NCBI GenBank assembly: GCA_947247005.1
Contig: OX365945.1
Coordinates: forward strand, 34,712,551 to 34,776,550
DNA from: Spisula solida
Taxonomy: Eukaryota; Mollusca; Bivalvia; Venerida; Mactridae
Direction of reading: 5' to 3'
Length of the DNA stretch: 64,000 nucleotides
In this document: positions 24,809 through 36,655 of the stretch, piece after piece
Numbering within the stretch: the first letter of the stretch is position 1
How the letters are laid out: each line of letters starts with the position of its first letter
Notes under the pieces: model-generated
Database searches by the model: none
What the model was told of the DNA's origin: nothing
Seen by the model: only the letters and a program-made list of their open reading frames with translations
Translations under genes and position numbers: made by a program

Positions 24809-25994
24809 AATCAATGACAATGACAATGACAAAGATTTTATTTGATATTGGCCACCGGCCCATAACAAAAATATGAACATATTTACAGAACATATACATA
24901 GACTAGTACTAGTTTGAAAACATAATAAACAAGTATGGTAAATTACCATATCATATCTAAATTATGACAAAATATTCATAAACAAACAGGCAATATTCGC
25001 ATACCTATGTTTATATTGATAAAAAAGTGACAGTATAGTGGAGTATAGAATCAGTGTAACATGGATAAAGCACTACAGCAATCTAAATTTAAATTGCTTT
25101 AAATTCAATTTGTAATACTAGTATGATGATTGATCCCATTTTGCAGTTCACCTTGTCGAAACGAAATACAAGGTTAACTTAATGGAATCTGTTTTAAAAA
25201 TGTATATTATATATATATGAATATTTGATAATTATAGTAATTAATGACTTAATATTACCATGCCTTATATATTTTGTTGTAAGTCTTGAATTATTGATTT
25301 TCGTTTTTGGAAAGCATGATATGTATACATGGCTAGATTTATTAGTACCTGCTCGGAATTTGAATTCATTAGAATTCTAAACTTGTGAACATTTGTGTTC
25401 AAAAAATATTTTTGATGGATATATTTTTCTCTTATACATTGCAATTTCGGGCATACTAATATGAAATGAAATTCTGTCTCAATCTCTAGATTGCATAATT
25501 TACATATTCTATTTTCTCTTGGAGTATTATTGTATCTGCCTTTCTCTATTTCAAGGTCATGAGATGACGTTCTTACTTTTGCCAGTGAATGTCTAAATTT
25601 CTTAATTTTAACAAAATGTAAATATGGTTCATGGTTTAACTCACTTTTAAATTGGTTATACAAGAAAGCTTTGAGCTATCTGAAACCAAACTTTTCCATT
25701 CTTGAGTATATTGATCTTTTAAACGTACAATAAAATGCTTTAAAAATACGTTTTCGTAGTTTACACCTTGGTCAAACCAGACAAACCCGAAACCATTGCT
25801 GCATAGTATTTTTCTTATACCAGTCACCCAGTTAGTTTGACCCCGGTCGTCTAAACACTTCAGCATTAAATAACATTTTTTTACATAGCGGTCATCACCC
25901 ATCTTAAGAATTTTGAACCAGTAGTTAATGCTTCTTTTAGCTGTAGTTATAAACAATGGAAATCTCCCACAATCACCAAGTACTAAATCAATGA
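24809..25994 (-). mobile_element. 5'-truncated LINE retrotransposon with TTGTCA tail
   Basis: R3 reads TTAATCAATGATACTG uninterrupted at about 60107. Here AATCAATGA is duplicated (24809-24817 and 25986-25994) around 1.17 kb of extra sequence, the hallmark of target-primed reverse transcription. On the minus strand the element ends with AATAAAATCTTTGTCATTGT, a tail of about three TTGTCA-type units. It carries only the C-terminal part of the reverse-transcriptase polyprotein, so it was truncated at its 5' end on insertion. The 3' untranslated part is 24818-25264. Confidence 0.9.
25265..25985 (-). pseudogene. LINE ORF2 C-terminal remnant, frameshifted
   Basis: Two overlapping minus-strand frames together encode the region downstream of the reverse-transcriptase core. 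The upstream frame (to 25636) contains LGDCGRFPLFI, RSINYWFKIL and NWVTGIRKILCSNGFGFVW. The downstream frame (25663-25265) contains FRHSLAKVR and a cysteine-rich motif, CKLCNLEIETEFHFILVC. The hand-over near 25640-25663 is a frameshift, and the first in-frame methionine (26019) lies in host flank, so this cannot make an active enzyme. In LINEs of the CR1/L2/I group a C-x2-C-xn-H-x4-C motif near the C-terminus is common; I infer that group but cannot fix the clade. The endonuclease and catalytic polymerase domains are absent. Confidence 0.85.
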
Positions 25995-26399
25995 TACTGT
26001 TACCTGTGATCGACTCCACGAGAAAGCAGTATACTGACCAGTTATCATCTGCCTTTTAGTTTAACAGTCATTTTGATATTTTGACAGTTATTTGTTGCTG
26101 AATCTTTAGGTAATATGCATTAATCGAACTATATTCAGCAATGCGTTTTTTAACATAGTAAAATTTTATATAATAAACAAGAAGCAGTCACAGACAGCCA
26201 TATCATCCGCCAAAGAGAAAATAAAAGCATGCCAATAATTATTGATACAAACTATATTTTAAACATAAGTTATGTGAAAGTTTGGTTTCATTCCCATGAT
26301 AAATGTTTGAAATTCACAATTGTTTTCTCTATATGCAAATGTATTACATACAAAATAAACAAAGTCAACAATAAGCAAAAACAATCACGAAAACCAGTT

Positions 26400-27010
26400 T
26401 AAAGGTGACCTTGATCCAACCAGTCCAACTTTCAATCCCACTTGTTGTCTTCACAAAAGCTACTACCAACATAGCAAGATTCATCATGATATCTAACTAA
26501 TGTTATTGATCAGAATCAAGATATCTATTTTGAGTAACTGTGACCTTGACACCCATCAGCCCACTATCAATTGCAAGTGACATCTTCACATAAACTATAT
26601 ACACTACAAGTTTCACAATGATATATCATTCTTAAAGTTATTGAGTGAAAACGTTTTTTTCTCTATTTTTAGTAACGATGACCTTGACCCCACTTTCTAA
26701 CTCTAGTGTCGTCTGTTCACACAAGCTATTTATATACAAAGCTAGCAAGGTTAATCATGTTATCTCAATCCTTAAAAAATGAGCATAAGTGCTTTTTCTA
26801 TTTTTAGTAACGATGACCTTGACCCCACTTTCAAACCCAAGTGTCGTCTGTTCACACAAGCTATATGCATACAAAGCTAGCAAGGTTCATCATGTTATCT
26901 CAATCCTTAAAAAATGAGCATAAGTGCTTTTTCTATTTTTAGTAACAGCTACCTACACAACAAGTTTCAATGTTTTATCTCATTCCGAACTTAAGTTTTC
27001 CTTTAACAAC
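26400..27010 (+). repeat. Dispersed bivalve-type repeat with GACCTTGACCCC subrepeats
   Basis: At least four subrepeats of about 125 bases carry GTAACGATGACCTTGACCCC, TGTCGTCTGTTCACACAAGC, ATACAAAGCTAGCAAGGTT and ATCATGTTATCTCAATCCTT. Degenerate versions precede them. The R3 copy is at 60520-61030, and R2 keeps only a stub at about 35965-36078. This is a known type of abundant non-coding bivalve repeat. Confidence 0.75.
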
Positions 27011-27530
27011 AAAAGCTTACACATGAACAAAATAAACAAAGGGCCCCATTTTTACAAAAATGATCAAAATTAAAAACATGACAATATGCGCTAGGACATC
27101 TCATGAGGGTACATCTGTGAAAGTTTCACCAACATGTCTGAAGAAATTTGAGTCGTTGCACACAGAATAACTTTGCTCTATATCATACGTAGGTGCAAAA
27201 TAAACAAAGGGCCATGATTATGTCAAAAATGGCTGAAATGAACCCCGGCGATATGCGCTAGCGCACCTCACAACTGTACTACTGTGAAAGGTTGGAAAAT
27301 ACTTGGAAATGTAGGTTGCACACAGAAGAGTTTATATGTAAAAATGAACAAAGGGACATAACTTCATCACATATGACCGAATCATAATATCCTGACAATA
27401 TATACTGGGGTACACCATAGCAGTAATTATGTGAAAGTTTCACCAATATCCCTTAAAATATGTAAAGCAGTTGCACACAGAAGAATCGGACGGACTGACG
27501 AACGAACGGACGGACGGAGTGATCATTATA
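27011..27530 (+). repeat. Dispersed bivalve-type repeat with AACAAAGGGCCAT and GGACGG tract
   Basis: Repeated elements include AAATAAACAAAGGGCCATG, ATATGCGCTAGCGCACCTC, TGTGAAAG and GTTGCACACAGAA. The block ends with a short GAACGGACGGACGGAG tract at about 27503. The order matches a repeat common in bivalves. The R3 copy (61080-61545) has lost most of the GGACGG tract. Confidence 0.75.
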
Positions 27531-28109
27531 GTACATACCCAGCAAGGATAATGACGATATTTATGCCTAAAAGGTTCAATCAATCAACACCAGCTCTCTC
27601 CCATTCATCTATTCAGCGAATCTATAGAAATTTACGCAGTATTATTCTTCCAGTAGCAGTGTGATTGATTTGGCATCCTCATCATGTGGTCAAAACGGCT
27701 TTTATCTGGGAGTTGTAAATTTTGAGACCACAAGAATTTGACCAGACTAATGGCGGTGGGCATTGCAATTAGTCGCAAATGCTACATTACCGGAATTGTC
27801 TAGTATTGGCATTTGGCTCTAGATTCCTGATTTGAATTTAAAAATAGTATCTTAGAAATGATGATCGAGGTTAAACAAATGTAGCTTTTAGCAGTTACAT
27901 TTTTGCCACTAGTCAGGCGTTTTTATTTATCTCAAATTGTTTTTACAACACAATTCGAATCAACCGTGAAACAAACACCTAGTCAGATTAATGTACGAGT
28001 ATCTCTATAAGTTCTCCAAGCAGCACTGATAAACTCATTTAACCTTCACGTAGAAGTAAACGAATTATCAACGATCTAATTTGTCTGCGACTGATTTAGT
28101 ACGTATCTA

Positions 28110-31060
28110 GTGTCTTCACCAAATATTGAAGAGCATAATTACAGTATTGTCAATGCAACATTAAATGAACATGATAATAGTTTTACTGTAAGACCTGCAG
28201 TCCACTAAGACCCCGAAGGCTAAATTTGCCCAATCGGGGTGGTTCGGCATGTCTTCGCGAAGTTCTGGAACCCTTCCGTTCCTGTACGCTTCTGGAAGCC
28301 TTCTGGACACTTCGGGACCGAAAGATCTTCGGCATCCAAATTTTAAAATTTGGACACCGAAGGTCTTGTTCGTGAGTGCTTCGGGAGTGCTTCTGGGTAA
28401 TCGGAAACCCATCGGCAACAGTTCGGGATGTTCGGGAATCCATCGTCATTCACTCGGCACCTTCGGGAAGCCTTCTGCGAGGCTTCGTAATCATTTTAAC
28501 CATCCCGAGCGGTTCCCGAAGGAAGCTGAAGGAATGCCGAAAGCTCCCTGAATATGACGAACGGATCAGTTATACACATGGAAGATATGCCGATCATGTT
28601 AAGAAACATGCCGAATAGTTGCCGAAGTTACCGATTGTGAACGGAAGGGATACCGAGTCGAAGCAGTATTTCCAAAACTATACAAGAGCGACTGCGGAAA
28701 CGATGAGGTCAGTTTGCCGATAGTTTTTATCTTGAATATATCGTTTTCATCATGGTCCTACAAACCAAGGACAGGCTACCAAATATGGTTGTGTCAGCCC
28801 CTATAGAAAACGACGACACAACCAGTGCCCAATGGTCTTCAGCAATTAAAGGAAAACACCGGAAAGAGACTCCGGGTATATCTACTTTTATATCCAAGTT
28901 TTTTCATGAGCTTAATATGTCATGTTTTTTATACCTGAAACTAAGTCATTCAACATTTGTGTAGCTGAAAATATGTCTTTTAAATAGCTGAAACTAGCGA
29001 GATTAATGGCGTCTTCCGTCTATCCTATTCAACTTTCAACTGATAACAAGATAGTAGTTCGGCATCGTTTATATACATCTTCAACCTTTCAGCATTCTAT
29101 CGGCATCGATTCGTAAACACTTCCGCATATTCTGCAATGTAACCGCAACATTTCCGCACGATCGGGAAACATTCGGGACCAAATCCTGAACTGTCGGCAT
29201 TCATTCGCGTTGCGTTCGGCTACTTCGGATAGGTTTTGGCGTTCATACTGCAACATTTCGTATAACGATCCCCGAATACATCCCGTACGACCCCGATGGC
29301 AAAGATCCGCCTATTTTTATTGATAGATGATCCCGAAAGGTTCCCGAAACAAGCAAACTGTAATCGGGTACCCTTCCGCATATCATCGGGTTCTAGTGGA
29401 CGGCAGGTCTCAACGTAAATGTCTCCTGCATTTACATGCAAAACAATCCGATGGTAATTGACTTGTATGCAATTTGTGGAAACCTTTTTCCCGACATTGC
29501 GTCATGTGTTAATGCAATCAAAATAAAAGGTACGACATTTAATGCAGTATAAACTTTTACTGTTGTATATGCAATGTAATGAATACTTGATATGATCCAG
29601 TTTACAATGAATATACATGTAATTATATTTCAATTATTGTTTTACTGGTTTACAGTATTTCAGTCATATTATACCGCATCTTCCCAGTCACATATCCTAA
29701 CGCGGGCCAACCTGATGCTACTCACTTATGATGAGCATCAAACGAGATATACCAGTACCAGGTTTAACGACTTTTGGTATATCGCGGCATGGGATCAAAA
29801 ACGCCATCAGCGCTTCCGTTCTTGAGGCGGATGCTCTTATTTGGTAAAACCATCAGTAGAGTCATGAATTACATTGACGAACAGTATCATGCCCTATACA
29901 TGTACATGTATATTGGTGTTTATCAGACTTACAACATCTCTTGCAGTCGTAAAGTAAAAATAAACAGGTTTTGTTGAAAACTCCATTAGTTTAAACAATT
30001 CAATATGTCTTTGCACTTAACGAAATAACGATCGATGTGGTATGAAGCCAATGCATTTGATCATGCGAATAATGCGTTAACAACCGAAAACAATATTTTC
30101 ATTGGTGATTTCAATTCTCGATTTGCATACTTGTAAACACTAGGCGTATGTTCAATGCATTTCATGTGAAGAAAGTAGTCATTCTTTGATTGTGACTGAT
30201 TGGTCGCTTTATAGTCAAACCTTGTTGACCAGTTCTGCAACATATGTGGGCACACATGCAAAGCCAATGGCGTCTCCATTCTAGCCGGGTGGCTTCATTG
30301 AATTCCAATTTTTACACCACAGATTCGAACTGATGTTTGCAGATAAACCCTTCTTAAGTTGCAATATCATCTATGTCCATGTCTTGTTGGAAATACTGCT
30401 GGAACTATATTCGTAACCATAGAATGGTTGATTAGCATAATTATGTAATCAGGTTAAGGATGTATAATTACTCTACAATATAACCGTGAACTTTTGACAT
30501 AAAAACGAACGACGAAACTCTTGTCGCAAAGTTTTGTTCTGGTCATTATAAAGAAATCCCTTACTGACGTGGGTATTGATTGTATTGTAAATATTAGTTT
30601 GCATATCTGTTTGTTCTGAGTAGAAATTCATACTTGGTCAAAGAAATAGTACTGCTACTAACATGTGGCTGAAAACTGCATATTTTAGCTATTGTTGGAC
30701 AACATATATTTGGAAGGTCCGCTGATCTTCCTGAAACAAACAGAAAATCATTCTTACAAGCTAGTTTAACATAATTTTAATTTCGCATGGTATTTATGTT
30801 TTCGACTTTTGTGGAAAAGATCGTGGTTGCGCGATATGTAATTAGCTTGAATAATTATATTCCTCCTGATATACACCCAGAGAACAGTTGACATTTAAAC
30901 AACGGGAGACACTCACGAGTTGAAGGTTTTATTGACTTATAATTAGAAAGGATTCACCACACTAAATTGGTATTTATTTTGGTTGTTTTTATTTGAACGT
31001 CTATATCTTGTTAATTTCGTCTGACTAAATTACAAAGAAAACACGTTGGTTGTAGAAAAT
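28110..31060. repeat. Partial block P copy (P'), joined to R1
   Basis: From GTGTCTTCACC (28110) the sequence follows P1 from about 10780 to the end of P, with one large insertion (28191-29410) and several deletions. The 5' ten kilobases of P are missing. Bases 30690-31060 match 52090-52500 of segment T and, more distantly, 17370-17790. The minus-strand frame 30061-30279 and the plus frames at 29592-29977 are not recognisable and I do not call them genes. Confidence 0.8.
28191..29410. mobile_element. Inverted-repeat element rich in TTCGGGA/TCCCGAA motifs
   Basis: P1 reads TTTACTGTAATCGTAAATG uninterrupted at 10850. Here 1,220 bases are inserted, starting AGACCTGCAGTCCACTA and ending TAGTGGACGGCAGGTCT, a 17-bp inverted terminus with one mismatch. 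Subterminal regions are densely packed with short CTTCGGGA, CCGAAGG and TTCCCGAA motifs in both orientations, so the ends can fold extensively. Base composition is clearly higher in G+C than the surroundings. A possible TAA/CAA target duplication is imperfect. Overlapping frames at 28161-28618 arise from this motif structure and are not genes. Confidence 0.75.
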
Positions 31061-31676
31061 GGTCTCTGTTGGCAAAATAACTAACACATTGGTGACACAC
31101 ATCTCTAAAATTTAGTTAAGGAATGTCCATGGTTTGTATTACTGAACAGACGATGGAAACACAACAGAACGGACTTGGATATAAACACGTTTCCTGTATG
31201 ATTGCAACAGCTTTCTACAATTATTTCACGAAACACACTTTGTCCCGCTAGAAGCTTGTTTGTTTTTGTACAAAATGGAGACGTTTTGTTTTCAAAGTAA
31301 TGACGAGCAATTCGAAATGTTTGGCGCGGTTTATAAATAGCTATCCTGGTTGAGTTGGAAAACTGGAAATTTGATAGAACCAAACGTTCTTGAATAGTTT
31401 AATTGGGCAGAATGAATTAACGTGTTAGAATGAAGGGATGCGCACATGCAAAATTACAGAATGTACGCTGATCTTTTTTCGAAGTCATATTAGCTACCTT
31501 TAACAAACACCACAAATATTTCCCTCCAACTCGTTCTGTCAAAGTTGCATGTAAATACCATGTAATTCCAGGAGATACTCGTTGTATTTTAACTCATTTC
31601 TATTCTTATATTTAATTGTCACGTAAATTTTGAATAACTTGGATTATCTATAATTGCGGTGACAGGAAATTACTTG

Positions 31677-31783
31677 AGTGAGCTACAGTATATAGGCTTA
31701 CTTGAAAATTTTCTTTTTTGGGGGATATAGAGCCTGTCTCTTGCGTGGGTGGCTAGGCGATGGCCTCGTACTGTATATATGTA
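31677..31783. repeat. Insertion shared by Q2 and Q3 but absent from Q1
   Basis: Q1 reads TTACTTGACATATTGTATGAATAG at about 15190. Q2 and Q3 (53394-53507) both contain GAGCTACAGTATATAGGCT, TTGAAAATTTTCTTTTTT, TCTTGCGTGGGTGGCTAGGC and CTGTATATATGT at this place. It contains no recognisable ends. Confidence 0.75.
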
Positions 31784-32511
31784 ATCTTGCATGAATAGAA
31801 TACAATGTATACGAAATTAACGGAAATCGTGAATAAAATATTAGCCAAGATACATCGTCTGAATTCCGCATATTTTGAAATAGTGTTTAAATACATGTTT
31901 CAGGTTATCGTTAAGCAGCAGCGAATCTTCAAGATACTAAAATAACAGTATGTGCGTTATTCACGTAAAGTTCATTCACCCACTTGAAGACAAATAAAAT
32001 CGTAAATGTCACTTGCAATGCATTTCCATGTAAAAACGATTTGAAGAAGCTAAAAGCTAGTTCGTTGCTCGCAAGCTATTTACGGAAATAAATTCAATGA
32101 TACTTGAAACGTTCCAGATATAACCAAAATTTGCATATAAATGATTGCAAGAATATCTGAGACTGTTTCTACTTTAAAGCCCAGGTCGCTGACATAATTC
32201 AGAATATCACCAAAGTAATCTAGATTCAGTTAATAGACATACACCCAACTGTGTTATTGCAAATATAGTCAGCATAACATCCAGCAAGTGACGACACTTA
32301 TGCCTAGAATAGTCAATTAATCAACACCAGTTTCCTGGCCTCCGACTATCCAGGAAATCTATTGACTTATCAGCAACATTATGCTACCAGGAGCAGTATG
32401 ATTAATTTTCCAATCTCATCATTTGGTCAAAACAGTTGTTATCCCGGAGTAGTGATTTTGGACACCTTAAGTATTTGACCAGACTAATAGCGGTGTGTGT
32501 TACAGTACATA

Positions 32512-33525
32512 CGAGGGGTGATCCAGAATTACGTGGACTTTTGCTGTAGAAAGTTTATTTTAGGTCAGATTGGTATGAAAGTTACACACACGCGACTTTT
32601 ATCTATTATTGACATAAAATGTAACAAATATCTGCAAACAATTATTTGCATCAACAGTTATACGCTACCATGGCAACACATAAACGTTTTCGCGGATCAA
32701 CACAGATTTTTTCAGTAAAACGTGTTACGTTATTGCTGATTTTTACTGTGTTTCTTCATTTAGAAATTCAGAAATATGGCATCATGTTGTCTAATATTGT
32801 ATCGACAACTGAGAGAAATTCCAAAGTACAATTCGATGTAGTCGTCGTATTATGAATATATATGTAACTGTTGTCATATCATAATTAACGTCAATAATGA
32901 CGTCACAAATTTTCTTTTACACTCGCATAACCATGTAATTCTTTGTACAGCTAGGAAAACCCCCAATGCAGACGAAAGAAATGTTGGAGAAATAAAGTAT
33001 TAGACATATTGTATCACAGCCACTTATTTTTAAATGGCATAGACGTTTTAAAGAAGACCTGAATGACGTGACAGGTCATGCGGGTAGAGGTAAAAACCCG
33101 ACGTTGACTGGATCGGTGCTTACGTTGGTCAGAATCAACCATTCATGACATTAGTGGGAAAATATTATCATGCAGGACTGGTACCGTTACAGTTGGGTAA
33201 CTATTGACAGGACGATTAGATATGCATAAAATAAGAGCATAATGAGTGAGGGAAAATAAAGAACAGTTGATTAACAGTGTTCAAAAGCATCATAAAATGA
33301 TACAGGCGTGGGGGCGTCGTCGTACGTCATTTCTGAGCTGCCCCGCGATTCATAACCATACCCTCTTACAGACGCTGTATTTACATTATTTATTATCATA
33401 TCCACATGAAATTTAGTATACTTGTGCAGTAAGTAATAATATTAGTTTGTTCACAGATTTGTAAATTTAAGTATAGCGGTTTTTGAATTAGAGCAAAAGT
33501 CCACGTAATTCTGGATCACCCCTCG
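32512..33525 (+). mobile_element. Mariner-family DNA transposon, degraded (1,014 bp)
   Basis: The left end is CGAGGGGTGATCCAGAATTA. The right end is its inverted copy, and together they form inverted repeats of about 33 bases ending in AGCAAAAG/CTTTTGCT. TA flanks both ends (32510-32511 and 33526-33527). Q1 (about 15920) and Q3 (about 54235) have the empty site ending in TATTGT. CGAGGGGTG is a typical mariner terminus. The element is shorter than the usual 1.3 kb and carries a broken transposase fragment, so it is inactive. Confidence 0.9.
32967..33200 (+). pseudogene. Mariner transposase N-terminal remnant
   Basis: The frame from 33029 reads FKWHRRFKEDLNDV and then GRGKNPTLTGSVLTLVR, until a stop near 33143. 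The next frame continues IHDISGKILSCRTGTVTVG up to about 33200. Upstream, TKEMLEK at about 32975 is in the register expected for the first helix-turn-helix. The W-H-R-R-F-K-E block followed by G-R-x-x-x-P-T and I-x-D-I-S-G is the conserved N-terminal DNA-binding region of mariner transposases. Frameshifts and stops separate the pieces, and I see no catalytic D,D(34)D part. There is no functional product. Confidence 0.8.
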
Positions 33526-34895
33526 TATATTGTAAAGCCAATGGTAATAAATCTAAACTTAAGCACAATGTTGTTTCATCTAAGTACCATCGTTGTATAC
33601 AGCAGCGTCTGTAAGATTCCAGACAGAGTTTATCTATCTACAGATGCGACATTGTTGACGACGAGGAGAGAGTGTTATACAAGCTGATTTCAGACGTATG
33701 AAAGACGCATGGGTCATGGGTTAATGATGAAATATACACTGGTGTTTCCATCACATACAGCCATTTAGTAAGTTACTGTTCTGCCACACAAACAGTCGAT
33801 GTTCTTTTATTAGTTTGTTCTCACATTACACACGCAATAGTGGCATTAACGTGCACGTTAACACCCAAATGTTGAATGCTTGCTACAATGGGTTGCTGAA
33901 TAGTTAGATGTGATTCCTATGGAACCTTTATGAGATTAGTCAGATAGAGGAAATAGAAGCACGACATACGCGCCAGTCATACGTCGACATTCAGAACAAA
34001 GTCCCCATTGATGAATGTGCCATCACCAACGTGAAAATTGTTGCTCTGCAATTGCAATGTGTACTGTTAAAGCCTACGGTGGTTGTTTCCGATCTGGAAT
34101 TATGTTTACTACTGTTTTATTGCCGGTTTCTTGTTACTGAGTGTTAATTTACAACATTTCAACAAATAGGATTGTTGTGAACTTTTGCATATTAAGCGAG
34201 TAAAAATCGTTGCGTTAATGACACGTGCGTACCATTTATGCTAGTTATCACCCAACCATAAATTAGGTTTATGGTAGACGATTTTCACCAGTGCATCTAC
34301 TGGCATTCAGTCATCCAGGGCTCATGGGAAAAACTGCCGATCTTCCTCAAACAAGCTGAACAGCCACCTCACGTGCTAGCTCATCATGCTTTTAATTTTC
34401 CAATTCCCGGGTGATGTGTATGTTTTCGATTTTGTGGTAAAGACTGTGATTACGTGATAGATAATTAACTCAAAGATTTACAATCCTCCTTATATACTCC
34501 ACCAGAGAACATTTGACATTACACGTTGACACACACGTCGTAGGTTTTATTTGGCTTATAAACATTATAATGGAATAATCTTATTGGTGTGTTGTTACGA
34601 TTGTTTTTATTGCACGTCTGGAAAGTTCATTATACTAAATCTCAAAGCGAACACATCTGTCAAACATCCCAACAAACACATGAACAATGTATTCAAAATC
34701 GATTGTAGAAAATTCACTCTCTTTGCAAAAGAACTAACACATCAGTAATAGTACATGTATTTTAAAATATGATCGGTCTGTAATTGAAGTTGACCATATT
34801 TTGAAATACTATTAGGTAACGGGAACACTACAAAAGGGACGTTTGCGTTAAGATGAATAACACCGATAGGACTTATAGTAAATACATACCTAATC

Positions 34896-36655
34896 AGAAA
34901 CCCTATTTCGTGCCTCATAATATCGATACTAAAGAGTGGATGACAAGGGCTTCCGCAGACTATATATGAAAATATTTCGTTTTATTTAAGAGTCGATTGT
35001 AGGTTCCACGTACATTCGTTTTATAAACTGTGAACAGATATACTTGACTCTCATCGACCAGAACCTTCTCATCGACTCCAAGCCCTAACTATTTTGTCCG
35101 AATATACGCATGTGCCGCGATGGGTCCTATCCAGAAGAAATGCAAGTTTGATGGTGGAATATTTCCTTTTGCTGGAGCAGAAAAGTGTACATAAAAGTCT
35201 TACACAAATTTTGTTCACTGATTTACAACCAAACTTGGAACATCATTATTTGTGAGCAGTAAAACCTAAGCTTGTTACCATGGCTTTTTGTTTTTGTCCA
35301 TATTTTGTCAATACACTTGTCTACATTTATTAAAGTCTGTGAAAAGCATCTATGATGAAGAAACTATATATTGTGTTTAATAAACAATTCATCGTAGACT
35401 GACCAATCTGAGGGATCCGGTGGATGATACTTGCTTTACAGTAAATATTTTAAAATAAAAGCTATTTTAGAGCAAAACAAAATTCATTTTACTGTAGCTC
35501 AGTACGTTTTCAGCCAGTAAATACAAATAATTTACAGAACAAACGATTCAAAGTGGCATTCAATGTTTTTAACTCTTCGGGGATCGACTCCACGAAAAAC
35601 AGTATACCGACCAGTCATCATCTGTCTTTTAGTTTTATAGTCTGTTCTATATTTTGACTGTTTGTTTGTTGCTGAATCTTTATGTTATATGCATTAATAT
35701 AACTGTATTCAGCAATGCGTTTTTGAACATTGTAACATTTTATTTAATAAACAAGAAGCAGTCACAGGCAGCCATACTACCTGCCGAAGAAAAAATAATT
35801 GTGCCAATAATTATTGATTACAAACTATATTTTAAACATAAGTTATGTGAAAGTTTAGTTTCATTCCTATGAGAAATATTTAAATTGCACAATTGTTTTC
35901 TCTATATCCAAATGTATTACATACAAAACAAACAAAGTCAACAAGAAGCATACAATTTCACGAAAACGAGTTTAACGGTAACCTTGATACAACCAGCCCC
36001 ACTTTCAATACCACTTGTTGTCTTCACAAAAGCTACTTCCAACATACCAAGACTCATTATGATATATAACTAATGTTATTGATCAAAATCAATTGATCTA
36101 ATTTATAATAGTACTTATTGAGCAAGGACAATGACGATATTCATGCCGAAAATGTTCAATCAATCAACACCAGCTTGCTCTCATTCATCTATTCAGCGAA
36201 TCTAAAGAAAGTTACGAAGTATTATTCTGCCAGAAGCAGTGTCGCAAAGGCTACATTACCGGAATTGTCTAGTATTGGCAAATGGCTCTAGATTGCTGAT
36301 TGGAATTTAGAAATAGTATCTTAGAAATGATGATTGAGGTTAAACAAATGTAGCTTTTTAGCAGTTACATTTGACACTTATCAAGTGTTTTTTTTATCTC
36401 AAAATGTTTTTACAACACAATTCGAATCAATCGTAAATCTCCTAGTCCCATTAATGAACGAATATCTATAAGTTCTCCTAGCAGCGCTGACAAACTCATT
36501 TAACCAACACGTAGTAGTACACGAATTATCAATGACCTAATTTGTCTGCCAAGTTCTGAATTGCATACTGATTTAGTACGTAACTAAGAAAATAATATAT
36601 AATTAAAACCTAAGCGCGGCGTTGTGTCAACAATATTTCAAGGACCGACGTATAT
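34896..36655. repeat. Block R copy 2 (R2), internally deleted
   Basis: R2 keeps only parts of R: 34900-35580 matches 23240-23955, 35590-36078 matches 26005-26505, and 36120-36650 matches 27540-28100. The first join skips about 5 kb of R1. The second skips the equivalent of about 59240-60130 of R3, between two GATCGACTC/GATGGACTC sequences. The third removes most of the GACCTTGACCCC repeat. No genes are visible. Confidence 0.8.

Larger units (their letters stand above)
17991..28109. repeat. Block R copy 1 (R1), non-coding, heavily loaded with insertions
   Basis: R1 aligns with R3 (55626-62150) across its length once the private insertions are removed: the solo LTR at 18547-20368, the element at 20826-22135 and the LINE at 24818-25985. 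R3 in turn has an element (56716-57685) that R1 lacks. R1 ends at about 28109, where homology switches abruptly from block R (GATTTAGTACGTATCTA) to the middle of block P (GTGTCTTCACC, compare 10780). No S block follows R1. Confidence 0.85.
31061..34895. repeat. Block Q copy 2 (Q2), non-coding
   Basis: Q2 aligns with Q1 and Q3 along its length. It carries a private mariner insertion (32512-33525) and shares the insertion at 31677-31783 with Q3. It passes into R2 at about 34895, where sequence equivalent to 17990-23240 of R1 is missing. Confidence 0.85.

Noticed and set aside
28161..28618. Cluster of four overlapping frames on both strands
   Set aside because: They lie in the GC-richer inverted-repeat element, where dense TTCGGGA motifs lower stop-codon frequency in several frames.
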